DNA of 64,000 nucleotides from Sciurus carolinensis (GCF_902686445.1 NC_062229.1:1352001-1416000), one strand, 5' to 3'; shown: positions 32,421 through 44,756, numbered from the stretch's first letter. The notes: generated by a model from the letters alone, not told the origin. Translations and numbers: made by a program.

Positions 32421-35400
32421 CGTGCCGGCCTGGGCGAGAAGCAAGCGCTGCCCAGCAGCTTCTGCCCTGGTGCGGGGTCCTGTGGAGGTGCGGGCTGGGC
32501 CGCAGGGCTTGCAGGTTTCTGCTAGGAGGTGTCGCCTTCCCCCCAGATGTCTGGGAATAAACCCTGGTGCAGCGCACGTGCCCGACGTGGCCCTGTCTGC
32601 AGTGAAACCACAGCGCAGACACTTCTCCCCTGAAGGCCAGGAGGCTGGCCGCTCCTCTTGACCCCACCTGGCAGATCTTGGAGGAGACTGGACATTGGGG
32701 TCCTGGGAGCACACTGGAGGGTCCCTGGGGGCGGGTGTGCCACAGCCCCAGGCCCAGCATGCTGGAGAAACGTGCCCCTCACTGAGAGGCCAACACTTGG
32801 GGCCTAGAGGAGGGGCTTTGGAGGCTGGTCTGGAAGGTGTGAGCTGATGGTGGGTGCCAGGCGCCCTCAGGTCCCCAGCTCCCTGGTGGCCACTGACCTG
32901 CCACTTCCAGGCTCTGACTGAGGAGAGCCCTTGCTGTGTCCAAGACCACCCTCTCCTCTCCTGCCAGGCAGGGGTTGAGCACGAGGGCTCGGGGGCCTCC
33001 CTGACTCAGTCCTGCCCTCCAGCTGCTCAGCTGGACCCGGGCCTCGCCAGCTCTGGCACCACCACCACCATGGCTCCCTCTGCCTCCTGGGTCAAGGTGC
33101 AGCTTCCTGGTCTGGGGTTCAGGTTCCTTCAGGAGCTCCTCCTGTGGCACCCTTCTGCCCTGTGCTGGCCCTGCAGGGTACCTCGGAGGGTGGCTGGCCT
33201 TCATCTCAGGGTGCCGTCAACCTTGCCCAGCTACGGGCAGACAGCAGGCTCTGGTCGGGGCGACAGTGTCCCCAGGAAACACCCCCAGGCCTCAGTTTCC
33301 CCTCAGGCCTGCTGGCAACAACTAGGGTGCAACCCTGCTCCCTCCTGCTTTGACATCTCCGGAGTGACTGGAGGGCCCTGGGCGGGGTCTGGTCAGCTCT
33401 CTGGCTCTCCGGGCGCCAGCCCAGGCCAGGGCAGGCTGACTCATGCGTAGGAGAGTGGGCACCGCAGCCTCCACGCTCTGCCTGCTATTTATAGATCCCT
33501 GGACAGGCTCTGGGCCTAGTGAGCCAGAGACCTCAGCTCCCTCCTTGCTCTCCCTGGGGCATAGGCACACCCACACAAGGGTGGCAGTCCTGTCTCCCCC
33601 ATGGCTGGCCAGGGAGATGGGCACTGCCAACTCCTGCTTCTGCAGAGGACAGACCCCAGGAGGCAGAGCAAGCCAAGGTGCAGCCCAGGGTTCCTGCCTA
33701 GCACCCCTTCCACACACTCCCCTTTGGAGAGTCCCTGGGCACCGACTGCCATCCCCAGCTCCGACCAGCCCAGGTCCTCACACGTCCATGCTAACACTTC
33801 CCAGGACTCAGAAAAGGGGAGCAACTAGCTCGAGGTGGCTCAGCCAGGAAGAGGCAGGGCCCAGACTAGAATCTGGTTCCAAGAGGACCTGAAGGACTCA
33901 GGCTGCTGGGACTGGGTGGCTGTTCCTCATGCCCCTCCTTCCAGTTCCTGGCTGTCTGGGGTCTCGTCTTACACATCTTCCTTCCACCCGAGTGCCAGGG
34001 GCAAAGTCCCAGCTCCTCACCTGGCCTTGCAGTCCCAGGGACCCACCTCACCCCAGGGCCCTGGCCAGGGCCACACCAGGCCGGGGTATCGCCAGGCTGG
34101 GCAGGGGCAGGAGAGCAGCTGGCTCTCACTCTCCATTCTCCCTTAGGCCAATACCACGTGTGGGCGAGCAGCAGCTGCCAGCAATGGCCTCAGGAGGGGG
34201 TCAGGCAAGTCTGGCCCCACAGAGTCTTTTGTTGATGTTAAGTTTGGCATCAATATTTTAAAATAAGGAGATCATTTGCCACAATGCAGCTTGTCTTCCA
34301 AAACTAATAGGCTGGCCTCTCCAAGGCCCTGAGGGCAGCCTGGACCTTCTCCCTGACAGAAGGGGGCTGCCATCGCCACTTGCAGGAGTGGAGCTGCTGA
34401 AGCCTCCACCTCTGGCAGGATAAGCTAAGGGACCCTTGTCTCTTTGCAGAGTACCCAGGCCACTCCGGCCACCATAACGAAAAGCTGAGACCTGCAGTGA
34501 GGCCCCAGGGCCTTTGCACTGACCACTCTTCCCAAGCTCTGTACAGTTGCTTCCCCTGGTGCCTCTCAGGCATCGTCTGGCCACTGAGTGAAATGCCTCT
34601 TTGCCGTCTCTCCTCAGGGCACCCATTGCTACATGACTCGGCCCTGTGTTGTCACCACAGAACGTGAGCTGCCTTGGACCTGGGGCTGGGTCTCACCAGG
34701 TTCATCCTGTCCTCCCAGGGACTCCAGGCCACGTCTGAGGAGTTCCTGTGTGGAGTGGGTGGTGGCAGGGCGCTGCTCAGCACCCTACCCTGCCAGGATG
34801 CCACAGTGGAGGACCTAGAGTAGGGGGACAGGTCCCTCTGCCTCGGCTGTGCTGGTGCCTCCTGGGAACTGGTGGACATGCAACCTCAGGCACCGCCCAG
34901 AGCCAGGGGTGCTGCTGGACCCAGAGGTCCCAGTGCCAAGGGCAACGGTCCCTGTTCTGGGGCTCATCTCATCTGGCCAGTCTAGCTGGGTCTGAAGGAG
35001 TCGGGATGAAGTCCAGCAGGTCCTTCCAGAGAGGGCCCCTGGCCAACCTGGTCACATCTCTTTAGGAGGAAGCTGGCCCCAGCAGCCACCGCTGTGCTTC
35101 GCAGGCAGCCCTTGGGAAGCAGGCTCTGCCCCTGATTCTCCCCAACCGGGTCACTTCGCCCTTGGCAGAGGTCAGCTGTGTCCCTGTCTCAAGGGGCTAC
35201 AGGTGCAGCTTGCAGAAGCCTGGAGGGGCAGGGATGGAGGTGGAGGGGTGACGTGTCCCTATGCCCTCCAGTGGCCATCCTGAAGGGCCCCCACCTGCAC
35301 GGGAGGGGTGGGACGGCCAGGAGGCATTGCGGGGGTAGAGCCTGGGTCCTTGGGGACAATGGGGGTTCCTGGTCTTGTCCCAGAGGCCACTCAAGACTGG

Positions 35401-35550
35401 GCCCAGGCAGGGCAGGGGCGGCGGCTGGGACAGCGGGAGGCAGGGCAGGTCCAAAGGTGCCACCCGCTTTCCTGGGCCCGAGCTGCAGCGTCGGGAGCCG
35501 CCCCGCCCCGCCCGCACTAATAACTTCAGCGGCAGAGACGCAAACACGAC
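32420..35550. other. Intergenic DNA between DIRAS1 promoter and SLC39A3 3' end
   Basis: No conserved coding sequence was recognised. It holds a MIR-like piece near 33,780-33,880 ('gagcaactagctcgaggtgg'), an L2-like piece near 34,440-34,620 ('ccagggcctttgcactgacc') and a MER5A-like piece at about 34,690-34,805 ('gttcctgtgtggagtgggtg', 'cagggcgctgctcagcaccc'). Confidence 0.5.
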
Positions 35551-35564
35551 AACACAGGCCGACA

Positions 35565-35580
35565 CGCTGTTATTACAGCC
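35565..35580 (-). terminator. SLC39A3: Possible SLC39A3 3' end region
   Basis: I found no AATAAA or ATTAAA on the minus strand between the SLC39A3 stop codon and here. The minus strand has the weak hexamer AATAAC at about 35,570, followed by a GU-rich stretch (tgtgttgtcgtgtttg), which is a plausible cleavage region. It would imply a 3' UTR of about 2.4 kb. Low confidence. Confidence 0.25.
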
Positions 35581-37997
35581 GCCTCAGCGCCAGTGCCAGC
35601 TCCTCCCGCTCCCAAGGGGAGGCCTCTGCTCGCTCCGTCCACTGTTCCATCGGCCTGGTCTGTGTGCAGCCACAAAGCCCCAGACGTGGTCCAGCGTCCT
35701 GGGGGCAGCGTCACTTGGGAACCGTTCAGCAGGGGTCCCTGGGAGGCGGCGTCCAGCTCCCGTAGGCCCTGGTGTTCCGGGAACGTCGGGGTCACAGAGG
35801 GGGACGAAGCCACTTCCGACGACTCCACCCAGCCCCGTGCGCTCAGAGTCTGGGGCTGGGGCTGGTCTGCGGCCGCAGGCGGTGACGGTGACGTGGGGGT
35901 GCACGAGTGGGGGCCCCGGCCTGGAGCCGCGAGCTCCTCCACCCGGCAGCAGGCGGCACGTGGGAGACGCGCCGCTTCCTGCCCACCTGCTGCCTCAGGC
36001 CACATCTGCCCTGTCCCCGAGTCCCCGGAGGTGGCTGTGTAGGACTGACCGTGCCTGAGGGAGGTCTGTGGGGGTGGGGACAGAGTGGTCCTGTGCCCAC
36101 GACCTCGGGGCACAGTGTCCTTGGTGAGGCCTGGTCAGCTTTCCGGCTGGGTATGGGTAGGGGTCCTCGGGTGGCAGGAGCAGCAATGCCGGGGACGTGG
36201 GGTGCCCACAGCCCTGGGCACTGCCTGGTGCCGAGACACCCAACTGTGGGACAGACAGGGCCCGAGGTGCACGTGGCCAGCTCAGCGGGCACTTGGGGTC
36301 TCTCCACTCTGAGAGGCTGCCCTCTGGGGACCGCATGGTCTTGGAGGCCCGACAGGGAGCAAGGCACAGAGGTGGCACAGGGGCAGGCTTGCTGGTGTCC
36401 CTAGGGCCCACCCAAGAGCTGACGTTTGGCAGCAAGGAGACACTACTTGGTGCTCTCGTGAGGGGGAGGGCAGCGTGGACCTGGAGACCCCTGGGCAGAC
36501 CCCCTGCTCTCGGCTCCCATGGGGGGCTTCCTGCTGGCTGTGGGGCCAGGGGACCCTGAGCCTTCCCATCCCAGCCCAGCTGCCACCTGGGCTGCACCCC
36601 CAGTCACACGCACTCTGCACCCCTCCCCGCTCCAAGACCCCCACCAGTGGCAAAGACCAAGACTGAACCTGCCAGTCACTCACGGGACCAGGTAGGGAGA
36701 AGCAGGAGGAGGCACAGAGTCCCCCCACTGATGAGGCCCTGCTCTCAGGGAAGGCCGGCAGGGCTGCGTGGGCCTCCCAGCAGCAGGCGGGTCTGAGCCC
36801 TGGTGGCCCGGCTTCCAGCCGCAGGGCTGCTCAGGGGGTCGCTTCTCAGAGTCCTGTGCACTAGTGGGTGCAGGCCAGCCTCCGGGGGCACCCCCCTTGG
36901 ACAAATCGGTCCTGGCCAGAGTAAGGAGGAACAGAAGACCTGTCCAGTCCAGGTTGCTGGGCAGAGGGAGCCCCGCCTGCTGGGGAGTTAACCAGCCCAA
37001 TGGCACCGGGTGGCAGCGAGAGGGGATCCTCGGGGCTGTCCAGAGGTCCCAGTGGCCTGTGGCTGAGACCCAGAGCTGGGTCGCCAGGACTGGAAATCAG
37101 AGGGAAACAGGCGCAGCCTGTGGAGAATGGGGCTGGCTGCGGGGGTTCGCGGGGCAGACAGCCTCAAGTCAGGAGGAACAGACTCCTGGGAGCAAAGAGG
37201 CTCCCCTGACTGGGCCCAGGGTGCACTGGCCGGGCCGGGAGACAGGTCAGGCAGCAGAGAGGTTGCTAGGGAGGCCGGGGCTCCCTGCTGGTGCCCTCTT
37301 GTGCCCTGCACCCTCGGGCCAGGGGCTTTCGCCATGCTGGTGCGTGGCCAGGATCATCCTGCCTGTCTTCCTCTGGAAACCGCGGCATGTGCCATGCCGA
37401 CTCCTGGCCCTCCTCCACGTCTCCAGCAATCATGGCGCCCCAGCCCAGGGCCTCGCCCCTCTGCAGAGCTGCCTCCCCATTCCGGGGACTGTGGCAGCAA
37501 CAAGGGAAGATGGGGCACCTCTGGGTGTTCAGAGTGAGCCGATGCTTGGTGGGTGCCTGGGACTCGCCTGTCTCCCAAGAGGCACAGCCTCCCGTGGCAG
37601 GAAGGACGGAGCTCCACCACCCAGCTGTGGAATGGACATGCCAGCACCCGCACACGTGGGGACACGGGGTGCTGCCCTGCACTCACCCCTGCGGCTGGGG
37701 TGTGGTGGGAGGGGACTGAGCTCCCCCGCACGCCCTGGCCCCACCTCCTGCGAGTTAGGATCCTGTGCTCCCAGCTGACACGGCCACACAGCTTTGGTAG
37801 ATACTTCAGAGTGTTTTAAAGAGTATCAGTGCTCCGAGGCAGGGGCGCAGGGCCGGGCTCACGGAGGCCTCCCGTGTGAAGGCCTCGGCCCAGACTCACC
37901 GTGTTCCCTCCTCAGCAAGCGGGCAGGGCACGCGGCCCATGTCCGGCCCATGTCCAGCCCGGGCTCCAGGGCTCGCGGGCAGCAAAGAGGAGGACAC

Positions 37998-38711
37998 TCA
38001 CCACTTGAGGAAGACCATCCCAGCCAGGACGGCGTAGCCCAGCACCAGGAAGAGGACCTTGAGCAGGCGGTCACTCCTGTCCTCCAGCTCCCTGGCCAGG
38101 ATCTCCAAGAAGGTGACGAAGAGGAAGGTGCCACCTGCCAGGCCCTGCAGCAGCACCGACGCCACGCTGCTGGGCACACCCCGAGCGCTCTCGATGCCCA
38201 GGCCAATACTGATGCCCAGTGGGATCATGATGCTCACGGCGACTGCCAGCTTGGCCGCGTCCCTCAGGGGCATGGCACTCCTGGCCATGCTGATGCCCAG
38301 GGCCACTGCCACCAGCGTCTCATGGACTGCTACTCCCAGGAACAGGCTCACCACCTTCTCCCCCTCCTCCTGCAGGCCGAGGGCCAGGCCCTCAAAGACG
38401 GAGTGGGCGGCCAGCGCGAAGGCTAAGCTGAGCAGGCGCAAGGGCCCGGAGCGCGGCAGCTCGCGCACGCTCAGGCCGGCGCTGTGGGCGTGGCCGCGCG
38501 CGCTGCCCAGGAAGGGGCTCTCGTACTCCGAGTCGCTGCCCGCGTCGGAGCCGGCGTTGAAGGTCTCCAGGTCGATGAAGGACGGCTGCTCCTTGCGGAA
38601 GGTCAGCAGCAGCTGCTCCACGAGGAGGGTCAGGAAGAAGCCCAGCAGCACCAGGGTCTCGGCCAGTGGGTAGTCGGTGCTGATGTGCCCGAGGCTCAGC
38701 ACCTTCTGCAG
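37998..38711 (-). CDS. SLC39A3: SLC39A3 last coding exon
   Basis: It encodes residues 71-307, from LQKVLSLGHIS to the terminal FLKW and stop. The acceptor is tccccactgcag|ctgcag, just before base 38,711. It contains TM3-TM8, both metal-binding signatures and the variable loop. The 3' UTR continues below 37,998. Confidence 0.95.
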   Translation of the reverse strand: MQKVLSLGHISTDYPLAETLVLLGFFLTLLVEQLLLTFRKEQPSFIDLETFNAGSDAGSDSEYESPFLGSARGHAHSAGLSVRELPRSGPLRLLSLAFALAAHSVFEGLALGLQEEGEKVVSLFLGVAVHETLVAVALGISMARSAMPLRDAAKLAVAVSIMIPLGISIGLGIESARGVPSSVASVLLQGLAGGTFLFVTFLEILARELEDRSDRLLKVLFLVLGYAVLAGMVFLKW

Positions 38712-41700
38712 CTGCAGTGGGGACAGGCGGGGCGGGAAGGGCGATCAGGCTGGCAGCAGCGCGGCGGGGTGGGTCACGCCGCGTTCAGCTTGCAAAGCTC
38801 AGAGGCACCCCATCCACACCAGATTCACAAGGGACCGGGCAGTGCCCAGCAGAGCCCGCAGGGGCACGGAGGCCCCGGCTCCACCCAGCCGCCGGCCCGA
38901 TCACACACCCAAACCCTAACAGAGCCATGGACACGCTGACTCAGGGGCACCTCCGGGGTTGAGAGAGAGAAGTCCAGCAGGAAGGGCACCACGTGGCCTC
39001 TGGAGGAAGGGTCCCGGCCTGAACGATGCACCCCAGTGCTTCAAAGTGCAGGGGGTCTGCAGACGGAGCCTTCAGAAAGGCAGCGTGAGACCATCAGGCA
39101 GACCTGACCCACAGGCCCGTGTCCTTATGGGAGGGCGCTGCCAGTGCCCATGGACTCGAGACCACACCAAGAGGCAGGGACGGGCACCCAAGGAGGGACA
39201 CTCAGAAGGCCCCCTGCAGCACAGCAGGGCAGGCAGTCCACCACAGAGCCACCACCCAGTCCTCCAGTCCTTTTATTTTGATGCAGGGTCTTGCTACGTT
39301 GCTGAGGCCAGACTCCTATTTGTGAGTCTTTTGCCTCGGCCTCCAGAGTTGCTGGGATGACAGGTGTGGCCGCTGTGTGCCCAGCTATACAACCAGTTTT
39401 TCCTGCCTGGCGCTGTGTGGAGTCAGCTTCCCAGCCGGGCAGTTGGGAGGCTCTACTTCTGGAGGCTGTCCCCCGGGAGGACATGGTGATTGAGTGGCTG
39501 GCAGGGCTCCAGGTCGTCCCCAAGGACCCTCAGCTCACAGTGCCTGGCAGGACTCCCCAGAGGCTGGTGTGGAAGCCACGGGCCACAGGCAGCCAGTGGG
39601 AATGTGGCCTGGCCACTGTGGCTGGAGCGGCCCTGGAGTTCGCTTCTGTTCGCTGGGACTTGGTGCGCTGGCAGCCGTGGGCGCCGGCTCCTCCTCCCAG
39701 GCCTCACTGCGGCGCACGCCGAGCTCCCGCAGCCCCGGGGCCTGACACGGGCCGTGCACGCTGCTCCTCCTCCAGCCTGGCGCACGGACAGTGACCCCTC
39801 AGCCTTTGGGTTCCCAGGGCTCCACCACACCAGCTGCCCCGCAGCAGGACTACTCTTCTGTCTCCCCGGCACACACCCTGGACGCTGCCTCGGTCACCCG
39901 TGACGGTCCCCAGTTCTGGGCCTACTCCTGGTTCCCCAGTGAGGTCCCTCCAGCCCTCTGCCTGGGACAGCATCCCCAATGACAGTTCGCTGAGGGACGC
40001 CCTGCCTGCTGACCACACCCCGCAGGGACCACGTGGACGTGCCCGTGACACCCTTGCAGCCTCCGGCCTCCAGGCTCACACCACACGCCCTGGTCCCCCA
40101 GCCAGATGCCCTCGGAGGCCCCTGGGTGATGCCCTGGACACAACAGAGGCCCTGGCCAGGGGACCCTGCCCCCGTGGGGCCTGCAAGGTGAGCTGCCCCA
40201 GCTCTGACCCGGGACACCTCTCCTCCGCGCCCTTCCTGCTGCCCCCCGTGGGTCAATCCGACCACACCCGAGCCCCATGCTCCTCCCAGGTCGGGCCCTG
40301 ACATGGGTCACACAGAGCCACAGGCCCCGGGTACAGAAGCCTCCGTGAGAGGGACCCCATCGGGGGCTGGATGCCAGGCCTCGGGCCAGGCGTCCGTGGA
40401 GAGCTCACTGTGGCGGACACCAGCACACCTGCTGGGAGCCGGCAGGGCCGGCCACAGCCACAGCCCCTCACCACGGCACGAGGCTGAGTGGAAGGAGTCC
40501 GAGCCCTGCCTGAGGCTCCCCCCCCCCCCCCCCCCGAATTCACCACAGCCGCGCACGGGTTCTCAGCTGCCTGGCGTCTGCCCCAGGAGACATGCGGCCA
40601 CGAGGCCTGGGGCAGTTCCGAATGTCACAGTCACAACAGGAGCGTTCAGGGCAGGACCGCTCTGTGGCAGGCCGTCCCGGGCCTGCAGGGTGCTCAGCAC
40701 TGTCCACTCCAGATCAGGGCACCCCAAGCTGTGACAGCCACCAGTGTCCCCAGACATGGCCCAGGATCCCTGGGAGACAGGTGGCCCCAGAAGAGAACCC
40801 TGGTTACAGCAGAGGCGGTTTCCATAGAGAAGCCACTTAACTTGTTCACTGAACATCTACCAGAGGCTTCGCGTGCCTTGCCTGGGGACACTGTGCCTCA
40901 CAAGAACCACTGGTCATTCCCAGAGGCTGAGCACTGACCCAGAGGATGTGAGGGAGCACGGGGGCCTTCTCTGGGGGGCACCAGTCTGGCCCTGCATGGG
41001 GAGGCTGTGCCGGGAGGGAGGCTCCACTTGCTGAGGGGGTAGGACCCTGAGCAGGCACAGAGCAGAGGCCAGGGAGGACCCTGAGGCCACACATGCTGCG
41101 GGAGGATGGGGCAGAGGGGACAGCAGGCCACCACAGATGTCCAGGCCTGAGGTGGGTGGCTAGGCGACACGGGGCGTGTGAGGAGCACAGGGTGAGAGGT
41201 GGCACGTGGAGTGCAGGCCTCAGGGATGAGTCTCGCTCTCGGGGACACGGCCACGCTCATTCCTGGTGCCCTGGAGGACAGCCTCCTGGCCAAGGGCACA
41301 CAGCACCATCGTGCATTTCTGTCCAGCCGGCTGCCCCTGCTCAGGGTCCTACCATGCAGGTGGGGCCTGTGCTCAGTCCAGAGGCTGCCACAGCCTGGGC
41401 TGTCCCAGCTGGCAGGTGGTGGCCAAACCCACCTCCGTGCAGCCACACTGAGGTCCTGTGTCCAAGTTGGCTGCTGGTGGTCAGCTCCCAGCTTGGGGGC
41501 CTCCTTCAGATCCTCGCCACTGTGCCCTGCTCACACCTGGCTCTCAGTCCTTGAGGCTGGCAGGGGGTGGGAGCTCCCCCAGGTAGGCCAGGTCCACCCA
41601 GGTCACTCGCCTTTTGGTGATGTCCATATCGACTGAGTCACGGGCTTCGCTACAGTCACAAAATCCCTCCTGCCAGAAGAGGTGGCCCCTCTCATTCACA

Positions 41701-42969
41701 GCCCCCGCTTTCCAGGCAAGCACGTGCAGCCAGGGCTGGCGTCCAGGGCTGTCTGAGAACACTGCCTCGCACTGATGTCCTGGACGTCCACCAGGCAGTG
41801 CCTGCACTGGCCCAGGGAGAGAAAGTGGCTCACCTGGGGTCACTGGCAGGTGTGGCCAGGCCACTCAGCTGTGGCCCCATGAGGTGCTTGAACCCTGGGA
41901 TCCTGGAGGAGTGCTCAAGGGCAGGCCACTGCAGGACCATGAGGCTAGGTGTCATGGGGGACAGACCCTAAGACTGTCCCCAGTGACCGAGTCACGTGGC
42001 CCTCCCTTGGGTGTGGAGGGCTGGACCTCACCACCCGCCAGCAGAGGAGATGGTGTCATGCTGTTGCTGAGCCACAATAAGCCCTGTGGGCAGGATCTAG
42101 CACCTGCTCAGCTTGCCACAAAGCAAACGGAGCAAGGGCCTGAGGGCCGCTTCCAGCCAACCAGCAGCGAGAGATGCAGGTCCCACGTCTGACAACCAGC
42201 AGGGAGCTGAATCCAGCTTACAACCACAGGAGCTTGCAAGCAATTCATTCCCAGACAAGTGCTGAGCCGGGACCAGAGCCCAGGACACATCCCCACTGCC
42301 ACCGTATATGACCCTGAAGTAGAGGAACCAGTGAAGCTGTGCCCATGCTCCTGACCCATAGGAACGATGAAACAATAAACATCTGTTGTTTTAAGATACT
42401 GAGTTTGTTGTGACTTGTTACGCAGCAACAGCTGACAAATGCAGGAGTTGAAGAGCAGCCTCACTTGGTTCAGGACAAAGCATATGCTGCCTGGAGTGAG
42501 GAGAATGGTCTGGATACTCACCCCGATTGGGTTCATCAGTCTAATCCCAGCACAGGTCTAATCCAAACACCTTGTTTACCAGGTGAGGCACAGAGAAGGG
42601 CAGCAACCAATACAAGGTCACATAGCAACAAATTTTCTCCTTCCTATCATCCTTACAGCATCAAGGCCCCCACTGGACTTGGTATCGATGTTGGTAAACC
42701 ATCAGAGCCCTTTGGCCCTAAGATGCCAAGGGCTCCAACTGTCACCCAGGGAGCATTACCTTTTCCCGCACAGCAGGCAGCAGTGCATTGAAGCATGTGG
42801 CCAGAAAGACTCCGCCTCCGAAGGTGTTGCAGAGGGAAAGGATCTTTTTTGAGCGATGGGCCTTCTCAAAGTCTGTCTCGATGACCTTCACGGGGAGCAG
42901 GGAGCCCAGCAGCATGAAGAAGAACACGCCCACCATGCAAAGGATTTTGGCCACTAACAGCTTCATCAT
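37998..42969 (-). CDS. SLC39A3: SLC39A3, zinc transporter ZIP3 (two coding exons joined)
   Basis: Joining 42,969-42,760 to 38,711-37,998 gives a 307-residue ZIP-family zinc importer, with a phase-0 junction after an AAG codon. The start is the first of two adjacent ATGs in a good context (ccaccaccATGA) and fits the human N-terminus. Eight hydrophobic segments are expected. The metal-site signatures are visible: HSVFEG at 173-178 in TM4 and HETL at 200-203 in TM5. The loop between TM3 and TM4 (about 107-160) carries SDSEYESPF and only two close histidines (GHAHS). The protein is a few residues shorter than human ZIP3 (314), and the missing residues appear to lie in this loop. It should import zinc at the plasma membrane. 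The intron between the coding exons is about 4.05 kb. Confidence 0.96.
39258..39385 (-). repeat. B1-type SINE, inverted (SLC39A3 intron)
   Basis: 'ttattttgatgcagggtctt', 'gctacgttgctgaggccaga' and 'cagagttgctgggatgacag' are the inverted B1 half. No ID half is evident. Confidence 0.75.
40518..40535 (+). repeat. Homopolymer C run (18 bases)
   Basis: An uninterrupted run of 18 C lies in the SLC39A3 intron, bounded by 'aggct' and 'gaattc'. Such runs are prone to sequencing and replication slippage. Confidence 0.9.
40680..40775 (-). repeat. MER5A-like DNA transposon fragment, inverted
   Basis: 'gcagggtgctcagcactgtc' and 'ccagtgtccccagacatggc' are the MER5A words in reverse complement (GACAGTGCTGAGCA, GGGACACTGG). 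Confidence 0.5.
42065..42445 (+). repeat. MaLR-type LTR fragment (old endogenous retrovirus-like)
   Basis: The end 'tgttgttttaagatactgag', 'tttgttgtgacttgttacgc' and 'agcaacagctgacaaatgc' is the characteristic terminus of MLT1-like LTRs. It is a solitary, decayed LTR without coding capacity. Confidence 0.6.
42760..42969 (-). CDS. SLC39A3: SLC39A3 first coding exon
   Basis: It encodes residues 1-70 (MMKLLVAK to PAVREK), covering TM1, the conserved KAHRSKK loop and TM2. The donor is gggaaaag|gtaatg, after base 42,760. The upstream acceptor is probably ggtcccacag|tgacc, placing the exon start at about 42,995 with 26 bases of 5' UTR. Confidence 0.95.
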
Positions 42970-43879
42970 GGTGGTGGCTGGGGTTGCAGTGGTCACTGTG
43001 GGACCAGATTATGCCAGCACCACGGTGTGCTACCAGGCCTGACCACGCAGCTGGAGGCTCATGACTCCACTTGGCAACTGTGAACACCAGGGGCAGCCAG
43101 GTCAGCCTGGGGTTATCTACCCAGCTCCAGTGACCAGGCCAGTCACACAAAGCCATTTACCCACCCCAGAGCTTATGCATATCATTCCTCCCACAGAAAA
43201 TTCTCCTGCAGGGCACCATGCAATGCAGCAGCCATTGGTCACTTGTCTGCTTAATTAAAATTAGACACAACGTAAGATCCTGCTCCTGGACGTCAGGTGC
43301 TCAGGAGCCTAGTGGCTTCCACACTGGGTTGCACAGCGGCAGAACGCTCCCTGGGTGTTGCTCCATGGGCTTGTACGGGTTGTCCTCTCTGCCTGGAGCA
43401 TCCTTCTCCCCTCACTTTCCAAGATGTGTCCTCATCTTTTGGTTCACGGCTGCAGGACCGCTCAGAAGGGCCTACCCCGGCTGACCCCTGCTCTGATCCA
43501 TCTCCTTTGTACCTATCGCAAAGCCTGGCACAGAACAGATTCTCAGCAATCACTGTGGGCCTCTTTCCAGGACTGGATGGGCCAAAGTGGAGTGGATTTT
43601 GCCCTGGATCCAAAAATGTCACCATTATCAAGAGGAGTCTCATTTCCTTTCCTGCAGGTAGGCTCTCTGTCCACCAGACTCCAGCTCCTCTCACGCTCTC
43701 CCCTCACCTCATCCTCGCCTTCTAGTCTCTGCTCTGATGTCCCTGGTCGCAGCTGCCTCCCCCAACCCTTTTCTGGCATTATTTTTTTCTACTTTGTGCA
43801 CTGGGGAAACTTTTTAAAAGACTTTTAAAGTCGCCTCTCCCTCCAAGGTGTGAATTCCGTGGGGCCGGGGAGTCTGTCT

Positions 43880-44045
43880 CCCTCAAGCCCAGCAGCACCC
43901 AGCATAGGGAACCACAGAGACACACAGCAGGCGCCCAATAAATACCTACCGGGTGTGACTGAGAAGTGGACGCTCTCCAACTGGGGACTGCTGGGCCTGG
44001 GGCCGCAGAGGACACATTCATTCAGCACTTACTGAGCGCCTGTTG
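43880..44045 (+). repeat. MIR/L2-like short repeats at the edge of the SLC39A3 promoter
   Basis: 'caggcgcccaataaatacct' and 'cattcattcagcacttactg' are words from the ends of MIR or L2 elements. The AATAAA here belongs to the repeat. Confidence 0.45.
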
Positions 44046-44151
44046 TCTGCCCGGGGCAGCCGGACGCGGGTGCCAGGCCTCGGAGGGCAGAATGCACCAG
44101 GTCCTGGCCCTGCCCCCGCCTTCCTGGGCCCACCATCTACCCCGCACGTAC

Positions 44152-44230
44152 CTGCGCCGGACCCCTCGCCCGCCAGGATGCGCCGCCCACCGCCAACCGC
44201 TGCGCGGTCCCGACCCCGCCGCCGCCGTCC
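44152..44230 (-). other. SLC39A3: SLC39A3 non-coding exon 1 (3' end defined)
   Basis: The minus strand reads ggcgcag|gtacgtgcg, a strong donor right after base 44,152, in CpG-rich DNA about 1.2 kb upstream of the coding start. The start of the exon is an estimate from the CCAAT-box positions. Confidence 0.55.
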
Positions 44231-44420
44231 AAGCTAGTCCCAGGCTCAGCGCGCCGCTGCCCACGCCCCACCCACGCTCACACCCATTGGTCTTCCTGAG
44301 CACGGCTGACAAAACGCCCCTCTCTATTGGTTGAAGAGGCTGCCACTCATCCCCCGACTCCACCTCTCGACCGGCACGGAAAAGTAGTTTCCTCCTACTG
44401 AGCTGCGGGCGCACCCACCA
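44230..44420 (-). promoter_or_regulatory. SLC39A3: SLC39A3 CpG promoter with two CCAAT boxes
   Basis: The plus strand has ccattgg at about 44,283 and ctattggttg at about 44,323, which are CCAAT boxes on the transcribed (minus) orientation 40 bases apart. They sit in a CpG-rich, TATA-less region just upstream of the exon ending at 44,152. Paired CCAAT boxes at this distance from a start are typical NF-Y promoter architecture. NF-Y binding is inference. Confidence 0.6.
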
Positions 44421-44609
44421 AGTGACTCCGGTGGAAAACTCGGATCTTTAAAGAATGGTTCCGGAAGAGTTCTGCTTCCAGAGCTGTCCAGGGGCACCTG
44501 GTGCTGAATTCTGTTCGGTTGATGATTTGGCGGGAAGCGATTTTGCTCGGAGAGTGGTCCCTCTCAAAGCATCCTCGCTGCTGATGCCCTTCCTGGCGTC
44601 TAAAGAAAC

Positions 44610-44756
44610 AGATATATGGATTTAACAAATCTCAGTTGATAGGAGGAATAAATTCAAGGTCAAGAGATCTACTGTATACATGATGGTGACTACAGTTAAT
44701 AACCATGTACAATCACCGGGGGGGGAGACAGATCTTAGAGGGCCTAAAAGGATGGG
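44610..44756 (+). repeat. L1-type 3' UTR fragment
   Basis: 'gataggaggaataaattcaa' and 'gatggtgactacagttaata' correspond to old L1 3' UTR text (GGGAGGAATAAGTTC.., GGTGACTATAGTTAA..). Confidence 0.65.

Noticed and set aside
31557..32760. Long Arg/Pro/Ala-rich frames on both strands of the DIRAS1 CpG island
   Set aside because: Stop codons are rare in CpG islands. The region is explained by the DIRAS1 promoter and non-coding exon 1.
38901..38910. Telomere-like word aaaccctaac
   Set aside because: One copy only, no array.
44407..44413. Metal response element core (TGCGCCC on the minus strand) near the SLC39A3 promoter
   Set aside because: A single 7-base degenerate match is expected by chance in a few hundred bases of GC-rich DNA, and ZIP3 is not established as an MTF-1 target.
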